DNA of 64,000 bases from contig NZ_JACHXQ010000011.1 in assembly GCF_014192285.1 (NCBI RefSeq), forward strand, positions 62,001 through 126,000, read 5' to 3'. The notes under the pieces are model-generated. The model ran no database searches and had not been told where the DNA came from. It worked only from the letters and a program-made list of their open reading frames with translations. The position numbers were made by a program, and so were the translations under genes. Source of the stretch: Halomonas fontilapidosi (GTDB lineage: Bacteria > Pseudomonadota > Gammaproteobacteria > Pseudomonadales > Halomonadaceae). This document shows, piece by piece, positions 44,740 through 52,993 of the stretch (the stretch's first letter is position 1; each line of letters starts with the position of its first letter).

Positions 44740-46034
44740 TGGAAGGCTTGTTCGCTATCCTGTTGTTGCTGCTGCTGATGGGGCTGGGCGTGCCCGTCGC
44801 CTGGTCCTTTGCCGGCGTGCTGGCCTACCTGGCAGTGGCCTACGATGCCAACCTCGATACGTTGATGATGCAGGGCTTCCGCTCGGTGGACTCGGTGATC
44901 CTGATTGCCCTGCCGCTGTTCGTGCTGACCGGCTACCTGATGCAGAGCGGCGGTATCGCCAGTCGCCTGGTGACCTTCATCGAGACGCTGGTCGGCAAGC
45001 GGCGCGGGGGCATGGGTGCCTCCATGGTGCTGGCCTCCGGCGTGTTCGGCGCCATCGCCGGCACGGCCACGGCGGCGGTGGCCTCCATCGGCACCATCAT
45101 GATCGTCCCGCTCGAGCAGCGCGGCTATCCGCGCGGCTATGCCTCGGCGCTGCTCGGCATTTCCTCACTGTTGGGTATCCTCATCCCGCCCTCCATCACC
45201 ATGATCCTCTTCGCGGTGGTGACGCGGCAATCGGTGGCGGCGCTGTTCGCGGCCACGGTGGGGCCGGCGCTATTGCTGATCGTGGGACTCATCCTGGCCA
45301 ATCGCTTGGCTTGCGGGCGACTCTTCCAGGAAGTGGCCGGCGAGACCCAGGGCAGCGCCAAACCGCTCTCCAAGGGACGGGCGACCTGGCGGGCGCTGCC
45401 GGCGCTCAGCCTGCCGTTCATCATTCTGGGCGGCATCTACGGCGGGGTATTCACCCCTACGGAAGCGGCAGCCGTAGCCGCCTTCGCCGCCATGGCCATC
45501 GGGTTTCTGGTCTACCGTGACCAGTCACTCACTCATTTCTCGCGCAGCGTGGTGGCTGCCGCCGAGACCACCGGCTCGATCATTCTGATACTGCTCTTTT
45601 CCTTCATGATTGGCCGCATCCTGGCCTTCGAGCGCGTGCCGCAGGACCTTACCGAGCTGATCACCACGCTGATCCAGAATCCCTTGCTGATCCTGATCGC
45701 CGTGAATGTCTTCCTGATCCTGGCCGGCGCCATTCTCGATGACGTTTCGGTGACGGTGGTGGTGGCGCCGCTGTTCCTGCCGTTGATGGTGGATACCGGC
45801 ATTCATCCGGTACATTTCGGTGCCATCGTGGCTTGCTCGGTGGTGATCGGTGCCAACAGTCCGCCCGTGGCGCCGATCCTCTACATGGCCTGTCGCATTG
45901 GCCGGGTGTCGATCCACAAGACCTTCGCGCCGGCGCTGCAGCTGATTGCCTTCGTGGGTATCCCGGTCATGCTGGTGACCACCTTCGTACCCGAGCTGTC
46001 GCTGTTCCTGCCGCGCCTGCTGGGCTTTATCTAA
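44739..46034 (+). CDS. dctM: TRAP transporter large permease (DctM)
   Basis: 431 aa, about 12 helices. Family motifs: LIALPLFVLTGYLMQSGGIASRLV, GGMGASMVLASGVFGAIAGTATAAVASIGTIMIVPLEQRGYPRGYASALLGISSLLGILIPPS and GGIYGGVFTPTEAAAVAAF. It is the sodium-coupled transport subunit. Start at 44739 (GGAGGAG upstream). The substrate is set by DctP and is unknown; it stands after the polyol operon but without evidence for a polyol acid substrate. Confidence 0.9.
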   Translation: MEGLFAILLLLLLMGLGVPVAWSFAGVLAYLAVAYDANLDTLMMQGFRSVDSVILIALPLFVLTGYLMQSGGIASRLVTFIETLVGKRRGGMGASMVLASGVFGAIAGTATAAVASIGTIMIVPLEQRGYPRGYASALLGISSLLGILIPPSITMILFAVVTRQSVAALFAATVGPALLLIVGLILANRLACGRLFQEVAGETQGSAKPLSKGRATWRALPALSLPFIILGGIYGGVFTPTEAAAVAAFAAMAIGFLVYRDQSLTHFSRSVVAAAETTGSIILILLFSFMIGRILAFERVPQDLTELITTLIQNPLLILIAVNVFLILAGAILDDVSVTVVVAPLFLPLMVDTGIHPVHFGAIVACSVVIGANSPPVAPILYMACRIGRVSIHKTFAPALQLIAFVGIPVMLVTTFVPELSLFLPRLLGFI

Positions 46035-46134
46035 GTTCATGACCTTGCGAGACCCGCGCAGAGGGTAAGATTCTGTGACGGCAGGCGCCCATCTACTGTT
46101 CAGGGCGATACCTCAATCGCTCAGGCCCCCAAGT

Positions 46135-46174
46135 GATCCGCCTGCGCTGCCCTTCGGGGCAGCGCAGGCGGATC
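46135..46174. terminator. Long TTCG-tetraloop hairpin between convergent genes
   Basis: A perfect 18-bp stem (46135-46152 with 46157-46174) closed by a TTCG tetraloop, in the convergent gap between dctM and mscS. No T tract follows in either direction, so it is not a textbook terminator; it may block both transcripts or protect their 3' ends. Confidence 0.65.
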
Positions 46175-46216
46175 CTGACGATTTAGCCTTCGTCAGCGGG
46201 GCCGGAGGGTTGCCGG

Positions 46217-47071
46217 TCATGCCTCCGTCGAGGGGCTCTCCCCATTGCGTAGCTGCCAGTAACGACGCAGCACGGCATCGTTGATGGCCCGCTCCAACTC
46301 GAAGGCGCTGGGTGTGGGGCAGAACAGCGTGACGCCGATACGCTGTTTGCCAATGTCCGTGGTGGTAAGGGATACGCGAGGGTGGGGTTCGGCGATATCG
46401 ATGCCGGTTCGCTTCCTGATCAGTGCGCTGTAGCGTTGGGCCAGCTCAGCATGTGGGGCGTGCAACGTCGCCACCTCCTGCTCCAATGCCGGGAGCTCCG
46501 ACCGCATGTCCACGTTGGGCTCCAGGACGACGCAGACTTCGAGATACACCCACTTCTTGAAGAAGTTCTGGTTCTGGACTGGGGTAGTCAGGAAGACGCT
46601 GTTAGGAACCACGATGGTCTTGCCCGAGTATTCAAAGCGTCCCACGGGCCCGCCGATTTCCTGAAGGGTCGTTGCCAGCATGGTCTCGTCGACCACCTGG
46701 CCGCGCAGGTTGCCGATCTCGATCCAGTCGCCGATCTCGAAAGGCTGGTTGACGACGCGCAGGACGGTGCCCGACAGACAGAGAATCAGCTCCTTGGTCG
46801 CGATCACCAACGCGACGGCGAAGGCGGTAAGGGACAATGCGAAGGTGTGAAGGGAGGGCAGCCAGATTAGCACCAGGCCGGCCAAGGCGAAGACCACGGT
46901 GGCGTTGCGGATGCGGGCCAGCCACGCGCGACGGGAATCGGACAGAATTTCTTTCCGGCCGCGGATGACGCGCACCGCGAGGATGCGCAGCGTGACGAGA
47001 ACAGCCACCAGCGCTAACGAACTCACCCCACGGTTGCTCAGCAGTTCCACCCAGAAGGAAGCCTCAGGCAT
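46217..47071 (-). CDS. MscS-family mechanosensitive channel
   Basis: 284 aa. Hydrophobic helices at about 17-37, 60-78 and 83-107; the pore-lining helix is followed by VLRVVNQPFEIGDWIEIGNLRGQVVDETMLATTLQEIGGPVGRFEYSGKTIVVPNS, the MscS beta domain signature. It would open under membrane tension to release solutes in osmotic downshock, suiting a halophile. I chose the ATG at 47071; an upstream ATG at 47101 exists. Shorter than E. coli MscS-like giants, close to MscS length. Confidence 0.88.
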   Translation of the reverse strand: MPEASFWVELLSNRGVSSLALVAVLVTLRILAVRVIRGRKEILSDSRRAWLARIRNATVVFALAGLVLIWLPSLHTFALSLTAFAVALVIATKELILCLSGTVLRVVNQPFEIGDWIEIGNLRGQVVDETMLATTLQEIGGPVGRFEYSGKTIVVPNSVFLTTPVQNQNFFKKWVYLEVCVVLEPNVDMRSELPALEQEVATLHAPHAELAQRYSALIRKRTGIDIAEPHPRVSLTTTDIGKQRIGVTLFCPTPSAFELERAINDAVLRRYWQLRNGESPSTEA

Positions 47072-47163
47072 GGCGGATTGTCTCTCCTCCGTGCAGATCA
47101 AGGGTCAGGAATGACCATCGCATAGCGACGCTGCGGCGTCGATCGACGGAGCCGGCATCATAT

Positions 47164-47307
47164 TCAGCGTGTTCGGGGCGCCCGCAGGTTGCGGAACGTC
47201 AGCAGAACCAGCGTCAGCGCCGTGATCGGTAATACGACGTAGAGCATCACCATGCCGAATTCAGGCAGGGTTACTGCGATTATCACCGGCTGGTCGAAAC
47301 CGATCAT
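47164..47307 (-). CDS. Possible 47-aa single-helix membrane protein
   Basis: The frame starts at ATG 47307 with FDQPVIIAVTLPEFGMVMLY and continues through one hydrophobic helix to FRNLRAPRTR, a positive-inside end. It lies between the NIF3-like gene and mscS on the same strand. No SD seen, so it could also be the tail of a lost membrane gene. Confidence 0.35.
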   Translation of the reverse strand: MIGFDQPVIIAVTLPEFGMVMLYVVLPITALTLVLLTFRNLRAPRTR

Positions 47308-47342
47308 GGGCGACGAGAGGGCGATGACCGTGGCGTTTGCCG

Positions 47343-47654
47343 TTACAGGTCTGCCAGCCGCCAGATATCGAATGCCGGTTCCTCGTAGGGGTGGGCCCTC
47401 TTCAGGGCGGCCAGCGCCTCGCTGATCAGCGTATCCTCGCAGACCAGTTCGACCTTCAGCTCTTCCACCTGCTCGAGGTCGCCGACCCGACCGATGTGCG
47501 GGTTGGCGCCTGCCAGCGGCCGGAACTGCCCGGTGCCCCGGGTCTGGAAGCAGCACGCCTCATAATCGCCGATACGCCCGGCTCCGGTGGCGAAGACCGC
47601 CTCCTTGACGGGCTCGGCCTCCGCCAATGGCACATAGAAGGCCAGCTTGTACAT
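47343..47654 (-). CDS. NIF3/YqfO-like small protein
   Basis: 103 aa. The sequence MYKLAFYVPLAEAEPVKEAVFATGAGRIGDYEACCFQTRGTGQFRPLAGANPHIGRVGDLEQVEELKVELVCED and HPYEEPAFDIW matches the CutA-like inserted domain of NIF3/YqfO proteins, here as a stand-alone protein. Function is unknown. The ATG at 47654 has AGGAG; an upstream frame extension looks unlikely. Confidence 0.85.
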   Translation of the reverse strand: MYKLAFYVPLAEAEPVKEAVFATGAGRIGDYEACCFQTRGTGQFRPLAGANPHIGRVGDLEQVEELKVELVCEDTLISEALAALKRAHPYEEPAFDIWRLADL

Positions 47655-47802
47655 AGTCCTTACTCCTCTTAGCGGTTGAACGCCATCTCGTTGTGCCATA
47701 TCGCAACGCTGACGTCAGCCCGGATGACCCTCTCGCAGGGGCTTGTTGGCCGCCCAGCGTTCTGCAGGGAAGCGGCCGAGGAAAATAATACTTGTCCAAT
47801 AT

Positions 47803-47828
47803 CTATACACAGTCTAGCTTGTGTATAG
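47803..47828. promoter_or_regulatory. Operator-like 9-bp inverted repeat upstream of the fasciclin gene
   Basis: CTATACACA (47803-47811), 8-nt spacer, TGTGTATAG (47820-47828), perfect. It sits in the divergent gap between the NIF3-like gene and the fasciclin gene, 87 nt before the latter, inside an AT-rich patch with TTGTCC at 47792. Looks like a dimeric regulator site; the regulator is not known. Confidence 0.6.
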
Positions 47829-47915
47829 GTCGATACCGAAGGCGGTTACTGACCTGAGCGACACACCCCACCGGACGCGCGGCGTCCGGGGTCAGCCAAA
47901 GAGGACAAGTGCCCC

Positions 47916-48422
47916 ATGAAGACCTTCACTACCCCTGTTTCACAGTTGATTGGCGCTGGCATGTTGAGCCTGATGCTCGTGGGCGGTGCCCACGCCGATA
48001 ACCACGGCATGAAGAAGGACATCGTCGATACTGCGGCAGGTGCGGGTCAGTTCGAAACCCTGGTAGCTGCAGTCAAGGCGGCCGACCTGGTCGAAACCCT
48101 CAAGGGCGAAGGTCCTTTCACCGTGTTCGCGCCCACCGATGAGGCCTTTGGCGCGCTGCCGGAAGGGACCGTGGCATCGCTGCTCGAGCCCGAGAATCAG
48201 GAGCAGCTTCAGTCGATTCTTACCTACCACGTCGTGCCCGGTAAGATCATGGCCGAGGACGCCATGGCGGCCGACAGCGCCACTACCGTGCAGGGTCAGG
48301 ACATCACCATCACCACCATGGACGGCAGCGTGATGATCAATGACGCCACCGTGGTCCAGGCCGACATCGAGGCCAGCAATGGCGTCATCCACGTGATCGA
48401 TAGCGTGCTGATGCCCGAATAA
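47916..48422 (+). CDS. Exported fasciclin-domain protein
   Basis: 168 aa. Signal peptide ending in GGAHA. One FAS1 domain (about 32-167): [41 protein letters not shown], the H2-type [15 protein letters not shown], and [31 protein letters not shown]1 proteins act in adhesion or surface binding; bacterial roles are poorly known. A good terminator follows at 48474. Confidence 0.9.
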   Translation: MKTFTTPVSQLIGAGMLSLMLVGGAHADNHGMKKDIVDTAAGAGQFETLVAAVKAADLVETLKGEGPFTVFAPTDEAFGALPEGTVASLLEPENQEQLQSILTYHVVPGKIMAEDAMAADSATTVQGQDITITTMDGSVMINDATVVQADIEASNGVIHVIDSVLMPE

Positions 48423-48473
48423 CCTGGCCCGGCCGCATAGCCTACTGTCACTGCTTGAATGCCCCCTTTCTGG

Positions 48474-48495
48474 CCGCCTCCGGGCGGTTTTTTTT
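48474..48495 (+). terminator. Rho-independent terminator of the fasciclin gene
   Basis: CCGCC-TCCG-GGCGG stem-loop (48474-48487) followed by eight T, 52 nt after the stop codon. Confidence 0.85.
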
Positions 48496-48565
48496 CGTTC
48501 CCGCTTTGACAGCCTCGGGCCCGGCTGGCGACCCTCATGACATCGAGTGAAAGGAGCCTTGCCGC

Positions 48566-49408
48566 ATGCCCATCAACGAGAGTCTTGCCTCATTGCTGAA
48601 CGACGCCGGGCTGACCCCGCGCGGCCAGCCAACGCCTTTGGGTGGGGGTGATATCGCCGAGGTTTCGCGCCTCGTGACCGACCAGGGCGAGGTAGTGGTC
48701 AAGCGTGATGCCCCCGAACGGCTGGCCGGCGAGGCCGACGGCCTGCGGGCGCTGCGCGAGGCTGGCAGCGGACTGGTCGTGCCCGAGGTGCTGGCCGAGG
48801 GTGACGGCTGGCTGGTGATGGAGGCGTTAGAGAGTGGCCGCGCACGAGGCGATGAGGCGAGCCTCGGCGAGGGGCTGCGCCGACTTCATGCGGTAACCGG
48901 TGAGGCTCATGGCTGGCCGCGGGACAATGCCTGCGGCCACACACCTCAACCCAATGCGCCGCTCGCCGACGGTCGTGCCTTTCAACGGAAGCGGCGCCTG
49001 CTGCCACTGGTTGATGCCTGCCAGACGCGAGGGCTGATGGATGCTCGGCTTCGGGCGCGCGTGGAAACCGTCGCGCATGGTCTGGAGATCTGGCTGCCGG
49101 ACGCACCGGCGAGCCTGGTGCACGGTGATCTCTGGTCCGGCAATGTGCTCTTCACCCCGAGCGGGCCGGCGATCATCGATCCGGCGGTCTATCGCCACTA
49201 CCCGGAGGTGGACCTCGCCATGCTGACGCTGTTCGGCGCGCCGGGCGAGGCCTTCTTCGAAGCCTACTGGAACGGTCGCGCCCCGGCCGACTGGCCGAGG
49301 CGTGAGACGCTCTTTCAGCTCTATCCGCTGCTCAATCACCTGCTACTGTTCGGCGGCGGCTATCGCGGCGCGGTCGAGCGGGCGGTGGCAAGGATTGAGA
49401 CTGCTTGA
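48566..49408 (+). CDS. Fructosamine kinase family protein
   Basis: 280 aa. The aminoglycoside phosphotransferase-like fold: VVKRDAPERLAGEADGLRALREAGSGLVVPEVL, catalytic HGDLWSGNVLF, and the metal-binding IIDPAVYRHYPEVDLAMLTLF. The family phosphorylates protein-bound or free ketoamines so that they decay, repairing glycation. AAAGGAG precedes the ATG. Its stop abuts the stop codon of the minus-strand lipoprotein gene directly. Confidence 0.88.
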   Translation: MPINESLASLLNDAGLTPRGQPTPLGGGDIAEVSRLVTDQGEVVVKRDAPERLAGEADGLRALREAGSGLVVPEVLAEGDGWLVMEALESGRARGDEASLGEGLRRLHAVTGEAHGWPRDNACGHTPQPNAPLADGRAFQRKRRLLPLVDACQTRGLMDARLRARVETVAHGLEIWLPDAPASLVHGDLWSGNVLFTPSGPAIIDPAVYRHYPEVDLAMLTLFGAPGEAFFEAYWNGRAPADWPRRETLFQLYPLLNHLLLFGGGYRGAVERAVARIETA

Positions 49409-50068
49409 TCAGCGCGATCCGCTGGTCATCCGCGACAGCGTCCAGTTGACCAGCTCGACGGCGAGTCGGTCGGCGGCGAGCGCGAAGGCCTCTACCACGG
49501 CGTCGAGGCTGTCGTTGTCACTTGCCACCACCACCTCGAAGCGACGGCTGGCGACGATCTCGCGGCTGGACTCGTCGAGTAGCTGGGTCTCTAGGCGCAC
49601 CACGACCTCGACAGTGCCTTCGCGGTAGCGGCTGTGGAAGGCGCTAAGGTGGCTCGCCAGCGCGGCGTCGCTGCGCGCCCGGCTGGTGTCGTCCACCACG
49701 GCCGCCAGGCGGCCGTCGCGGCGGAAGGCCGTGATCAGGTGGTCGCGCAGCAGCCGCGGCGCATCGTCACGCCAACGGGCCCCGCCGTAGGCCTGGAACT
49801 CTCCAGGGGAGGGCATCACCAGCATGCGCGGGCCATCCAGCGGGGCCCCGGCGCTCGGCGTGTCGACCCGCAGGGTCAGGTCGCGGGGGGCCTCGGCAGA
49901 CGTCGGCAGCGATGGTTCGGGCAGCGTGAAGAGGCGCACCGGCTCCTGCGCGGGAAGCAGGCTGCAGCCCGCGAGCAGCCATGCCATAAGCAGGGCCGGC
50001 AGGCCCCTGGCAAGGCGTGGCATGGGGTCTCGTGACCTCGAGCGTCGAGACAGGCTGGACAGGCTCAT
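49409..50068 (-). CDS. ABC-type transport auxiliary lipoprotein of the MCE operon
   Basis: 219 aa. Lipobox LLAGC, followed by a PqiC-like (ABC transport auxiliary) domain: FTLPEPS, LDGPRMLVMPSPGEFQAYGGARWRDDAPRLLRDHLITAFRRDGRLAAVVDD. The family sits at the outer membrane and cooperates with MCE proteins in phospholipid traffic. Start at 50068 overlaps the stop of the MCE gene as ATGA; the in-frame ATG at 50023 would give a shorter, more typical signal peptide. Last gene of the operon. Confidence 0.85.
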   Translation of the reverse strand: MSLSSLSRRSRSRDPMPRLARGLPALLMAWLLAGCSLLPAQEPVRLFTLPEPSLPTSAEAPRDLTLRVDTPSAGAPLDGPRMLVMPSPGEFQAYGGARWRDDAPRLLRDHLITAFRRDGRLAAVVDDTSRARSDAALASHLSAFHSRYREGTVEVVVRLETQLLDESSREIVASRRFEVVVASDNDSLDAVVEAFALAADRLAVELVNWTLSRMTSGSR

Positions 50069-51003
50069 GGGGTGAACTCCTGGATCTCGTCACGCCCCAG
50101 CAGGGCATCGGCCGGGTTCTGCTCGAGGCGCCGCACCAGCCGGTTCAGGGAACGCAACGCGGCGTGCAGTTCGCGCATGGCCGGGTCGAGTTCGCCCACC
50201 CCTTGCAGGCCCCGTGCCAGCGAGTCCTCGTGGCGGGCGGTCAGGCGGTCCACCCGTGCCGTGGTGGATTCCAGCGACTGCATGGCACGTCGGGCGCTCG
50301 CCAGGGTCGCGCGCCCCTCGTCGTCGAGCAGGGCGTTGGCCGTCTCGCCCAGTTGGCTGACGCTCGCCAGGGAGGCCTCGAGCTGCTCGCCGGCCTGCCC
50401 GAAGCGCGTCACGGCCTCGTCGACGGCGTCGCGCTGGTCGACCAGCGACTGCGAGACGACCTCCAGGTTGCTCAGGGTGCGGGTCAGGTTCTTAGCATTC
50501 TCCCCGGAAAGCAGCCGGTTGGCGTTGGCCAGCAAGCGGTCCACCTGGGTGAAGAGTTGCTCGCTGTTGGCGAGCAGTGAGCTCAGCGGCGAGGGCTCTG
50601 CCTGGATCAGCGGAGGATCGTCGCGGTCGCCCTCCAGGCGAGGGCTTTGCGGGGTACCGCCGGAGAGCTGGACGTTCATGGTGCCGGTGATGTTGGCCAG
50701 CGCCAGGCTGGCGCGGGTGTCCTGCTTGATCGGAACATCGCTGTAGACGCGGATCAGCGCCCGCACCTGACGCGGGTCCTGGGGGTCGAGGCGCAGCCTA
50801 ATGACATCGCCGACCTCGATACCGCTGTACTGCACCGCATTGCCCTCCGAGAGCCCGCTGACGGCACGATTGAAGCGAATCTCGTACCAGGCGTAGTCGC
50901 GGTCAACGCTGGACTTGCCGAGCCACAGGGCGAACAGCAGCGCGCTGCCCAGGGTGATCACCGTGAACAGCCCGATCAGCACATGATGGGCGCGGGGTTC
51001 CAT
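50065..51003 (-). CDS. MCE/MlaD family protein
   Basis: 312 aa. One N-terminal membrane anchor (about 7-27, HVLIGLFTVITLGSALLFALWLG), an MCE domain at about 38-115 (YEIRFNRAVSGLSEGNAVQYSGIEVGDVIRL, then NITGTMNVQLSGGTP), and a long C-terminal helix rich in Leu, Ala and Gln (about 140-305). It spans the periplasm as a lipid-binding part of the importer. Begins 2 nt after the ATPase stop. Confidence 0.9.
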   Translation of the reverse strand: MEPRAHHVLIGLFTVITLGSALLFALWLGKSSVDRDYAWYEIRFNRAVSGLSEGNAVQYSGIEVGDVIRLRLDPQDPRQVRALIRVYSDVPIKQDTRASLALANITGTMNVQLSGGTPQSPRLEGDRDDPPLIQAEPSPLSSLLANSEQLFTQVDRLLANANRLLSGENAKNLTRTLSNLEVVSQSLVDQRDAVDEAVTRFGQAGEQLEASLASVSQLGETANALLDDEGRATLASARRAMQSLESTTARVDRLTARHEDSLARGLQGVGELDPAMRELHAALRSLNRLVRRLEQNPADALLGRDEIQEFTP

Positions 51004-51005
51004 CG

Positions 51006-51812
51006 TCAGGGGTCCTCCACCGGGTGAGCCGCCTGCTGGGCGGCACGGCCTCGAGGGCCATGGAAGTAATCGTGAATCCAGTCATCCTCGGTCGCCGCGA
51101 CGACGTCGAGGCGATCGGCCACCAGTACGCGCCGCCGCGACAGCACGGCCACTCGATCGCAGGCCGTGTAGAGGGTGTCCAGGTCGTGGGTGACCAGGAA
51201 GACGCTCAGGCCCAGGGCATCGCGCAGGGTCAGGATCAGGCGATCGAAGGCGGCTGCGCCGATCGGGTCCAGCCCGGCGGTGGGCTCGTCGAGAAAGAGT
51301 ACCTCGGGGTCCAGCGCTAGGGCGCGGGCCAGCGCCGCTCGCTTGATCATGCCACCGGAGAGTTCGGCGGGATACTTGATCGCGGCCTCGCCGGGCAGAC
51401 CGGCCAGCGCCAGCTTGACCCGGGCGAGGGCCTCGGCGTCGGCGCGGTCGAGCTTGGCGTGCTCGATCAGCGGCAGGGCGACGTTCTCCTGCAGGGTCAA
51501 GGAAGTGAACAGCGCGCCGCGCTGGAAGAGCACCCCGAAGCGTCTTTCGATCCGCGAGCGTTCGCTGTCGGAAAGCCGTTGGAGGTCTTCGCCGAACACC
51601 TCAATGTGCCCGGCGCTGGGTCTTAGCAGGCCGACGATACTGCGCAGCAGCACCGACTTGCCGGTGCCCGAGCCGCCCACCACGCCGAGGATTTCACCCG
51701 CGTAGAGGTCGAGGTCGAGATCCTCGTGGACGCTGTGCTGGCCGAAGCGGTTGGCCAGCCCGCGGACCCGGATCAGCGGCGCCTGGTTCGTCGTTGCCTG
51801 TGTCGTGCTCAC
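51006..51812 (-). CDS. MlaF-like ATP-binding protein
   Basis: 268 aa. Walker A GGSGTGKS, signature LSGGMIKRAALARAL, Walker B VLFLDEPTAGLDP and switch His in LVTHDLDTLY. The Met-Ile-Lys variant in the signature is typical for Mla/Ttg2-type lipid transporters. Overlaps the permease stop (ATGA). Confidence 0.9.
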   Translation of the reverse strand: MSTTQATTNQAPLIRVRGLANRFGQHSVHEDLDLDLYAGEILGVVGGSGTGKSVLLRSIVGLLRPSAGHIEVFGEDLQRLSDSERSRIERRFGVLFQRGALFTSLTLQENVALPLIEHAKLDRADAEALARVKLALAGLPGEAAIKYPAELSGGMIKRAALARALALDPEVLFLDEPTAGLDPIGAAAFDRLILTLRDALGLSVFLVTHDLDTLYTACDRVAVLSRRRVLVADRLDVVAATEDDWIHDYFHGPRGRAAQQAAHPVEDP

Positions 51813-52933
51813 CAGCCCATCTCCATGAAAAAGAGGGCGGCGATGGCATCCAGCAGGATTACCATGAAGATCGACTGCACCACGCTCGAGGTGGTGTGCT
51901 CGCCCACCGACTGGGCGCTACCGCTGACCTTGAAGCCCTCCAGGCAGCCGATCACTGCCACCAGGAAGGCGAACAGCGGCGCCTTGGAAAGCCCCACCAG
52001 GAAGTGGTTGAGCGGGATGTCACGCTGCAGGATGGCCAGGAACTGGATCAGCGAGATATCCAGGGCCAGCAGGCAGACCAGGGCCCCGCCGAGGATGCCG
52101 CTGAGCATGCCGACGAAGGTCAGGATCGGCAGCGTCAGCATCATCGCCAGCACCCGCGGCAGCACCAGCAGCTCGACGGGGTCGAGGCCGAGCGTGCGCA
52201 CCGCATCCAGCTCCTCGTTGGCCTTCATGGCGCCGAGCTGCGCCGTGAAGGCGCTGGCGGTGCGGCCGGCCAGCAGGATGGCGGCCAGCAGCACACCGAA
52301 CTCGCGCAGGAAGGCGAAGGCGACCAGGTCGACCGTGTAGATGGTGGCGCCGAAGTCGCGCAGCACCGTAGCGCCGAGAAAGGCCACCACCGCGCCGACC
52401 AGGAAGGTCAGCAGGGCGACGATGGGCAGGGCATTGAGGCCCGTCTGATGGAGCTGGGCCACCACCGAGGTGAGGCGCCAGCGGCCCGGCCGCCAGGCGG
52501 TGGCAGCAAGGGTAACGAGCACCTGGCCGATGAAGCCGAGCAGCTGGCGCTGCTGCTGCCAGAGGCCCTCGACAAGCTGGCCGGTGCGTGCCAGTACGTC
52601 CTTCAGCGGATGGCTGGGTAGCGTCACGGGTGGCCGGTTGTCGGCCATGGCCTCGCCCAGCGTGCGCAGCAGGGCGCGGCGCGTCGCCGGCAGCTCGGGG
52701 GCCCAGTCATCGATGGCCGCCAGCGATCTGGCGCCGACCAGCTTCATCAGCAGCGTCGCCCCGGCGGTATCCAGGGCGGCGATTTGCGCGAGATCGACAC
52801 CCTCGGGGGACGGCGCGCGGTCCTGCACCAGGCGATCGACCTGGCGCTTGAGGGTGGCGAAGTGCACCAGGGTCCAGTCGCCGGCGATGGCCAGGCGGCC
52901 CTCCTGATGATCGATGCGGCCCGGCTCGGTCAT
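51809..52933 (-). CDS. MlaE-like permease with N-terminal STAS domain
   Basis: 374 aa. Residues about 1-95 form a STAS (MlaB-like) domain (LAIAGDWTLVHFATLKRQVDRLVQ, AALDTAGATLLMKLV, where the D-T-A-G marks the phosphorylatable loop position). The rest has five to six membrane segments with AAILLAGRTASAFTAQLGAMKANEELDAVRTLGLDPVELLVLPRVLAMM, the MlaE signature. Fusion means no separate MlaB is needed. First gene of the operon. Confidence 0.9.
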   Translation of the reverse strand: MTEPGRIDHQEGRLAIAGDWTLVHFATLKRQVDRLVQDRAPSPEGVDLAQIAALDTAGATLLMKLVGARSLAAIDDWAPELPATRRALLRTLGEAMADNRPPVTLPSHPLKDVLARTGQLVEGLWQQQRQLLGFIGQVLVTLAATAWRPGRWRLTSVVAQLHQTGLNALPIVALLTFLVGAVVAFLGATVLRDFGATIYTVDLVAFAFLREFGVLLAAILLAGRTASAFTAQLGAMKANEELDAVRTLGLDPVELLVLPRVLAMMLTLPILTFVGMLSGILGGALVCLLALDISLIQFLAILQRDIPLNHFLVGLSKAPLFAFLVAVIGCLEGFKVSGSAQSVGEHTTSSVVQSIFMVILLDAIAALFFMEMGW

Positions 52934-52993
52934 GGGCGAAGGTGTCTCGGGGGCTTCATGGTGGCCGATGGTATCAGTCTGTGCGCTTTGTCA

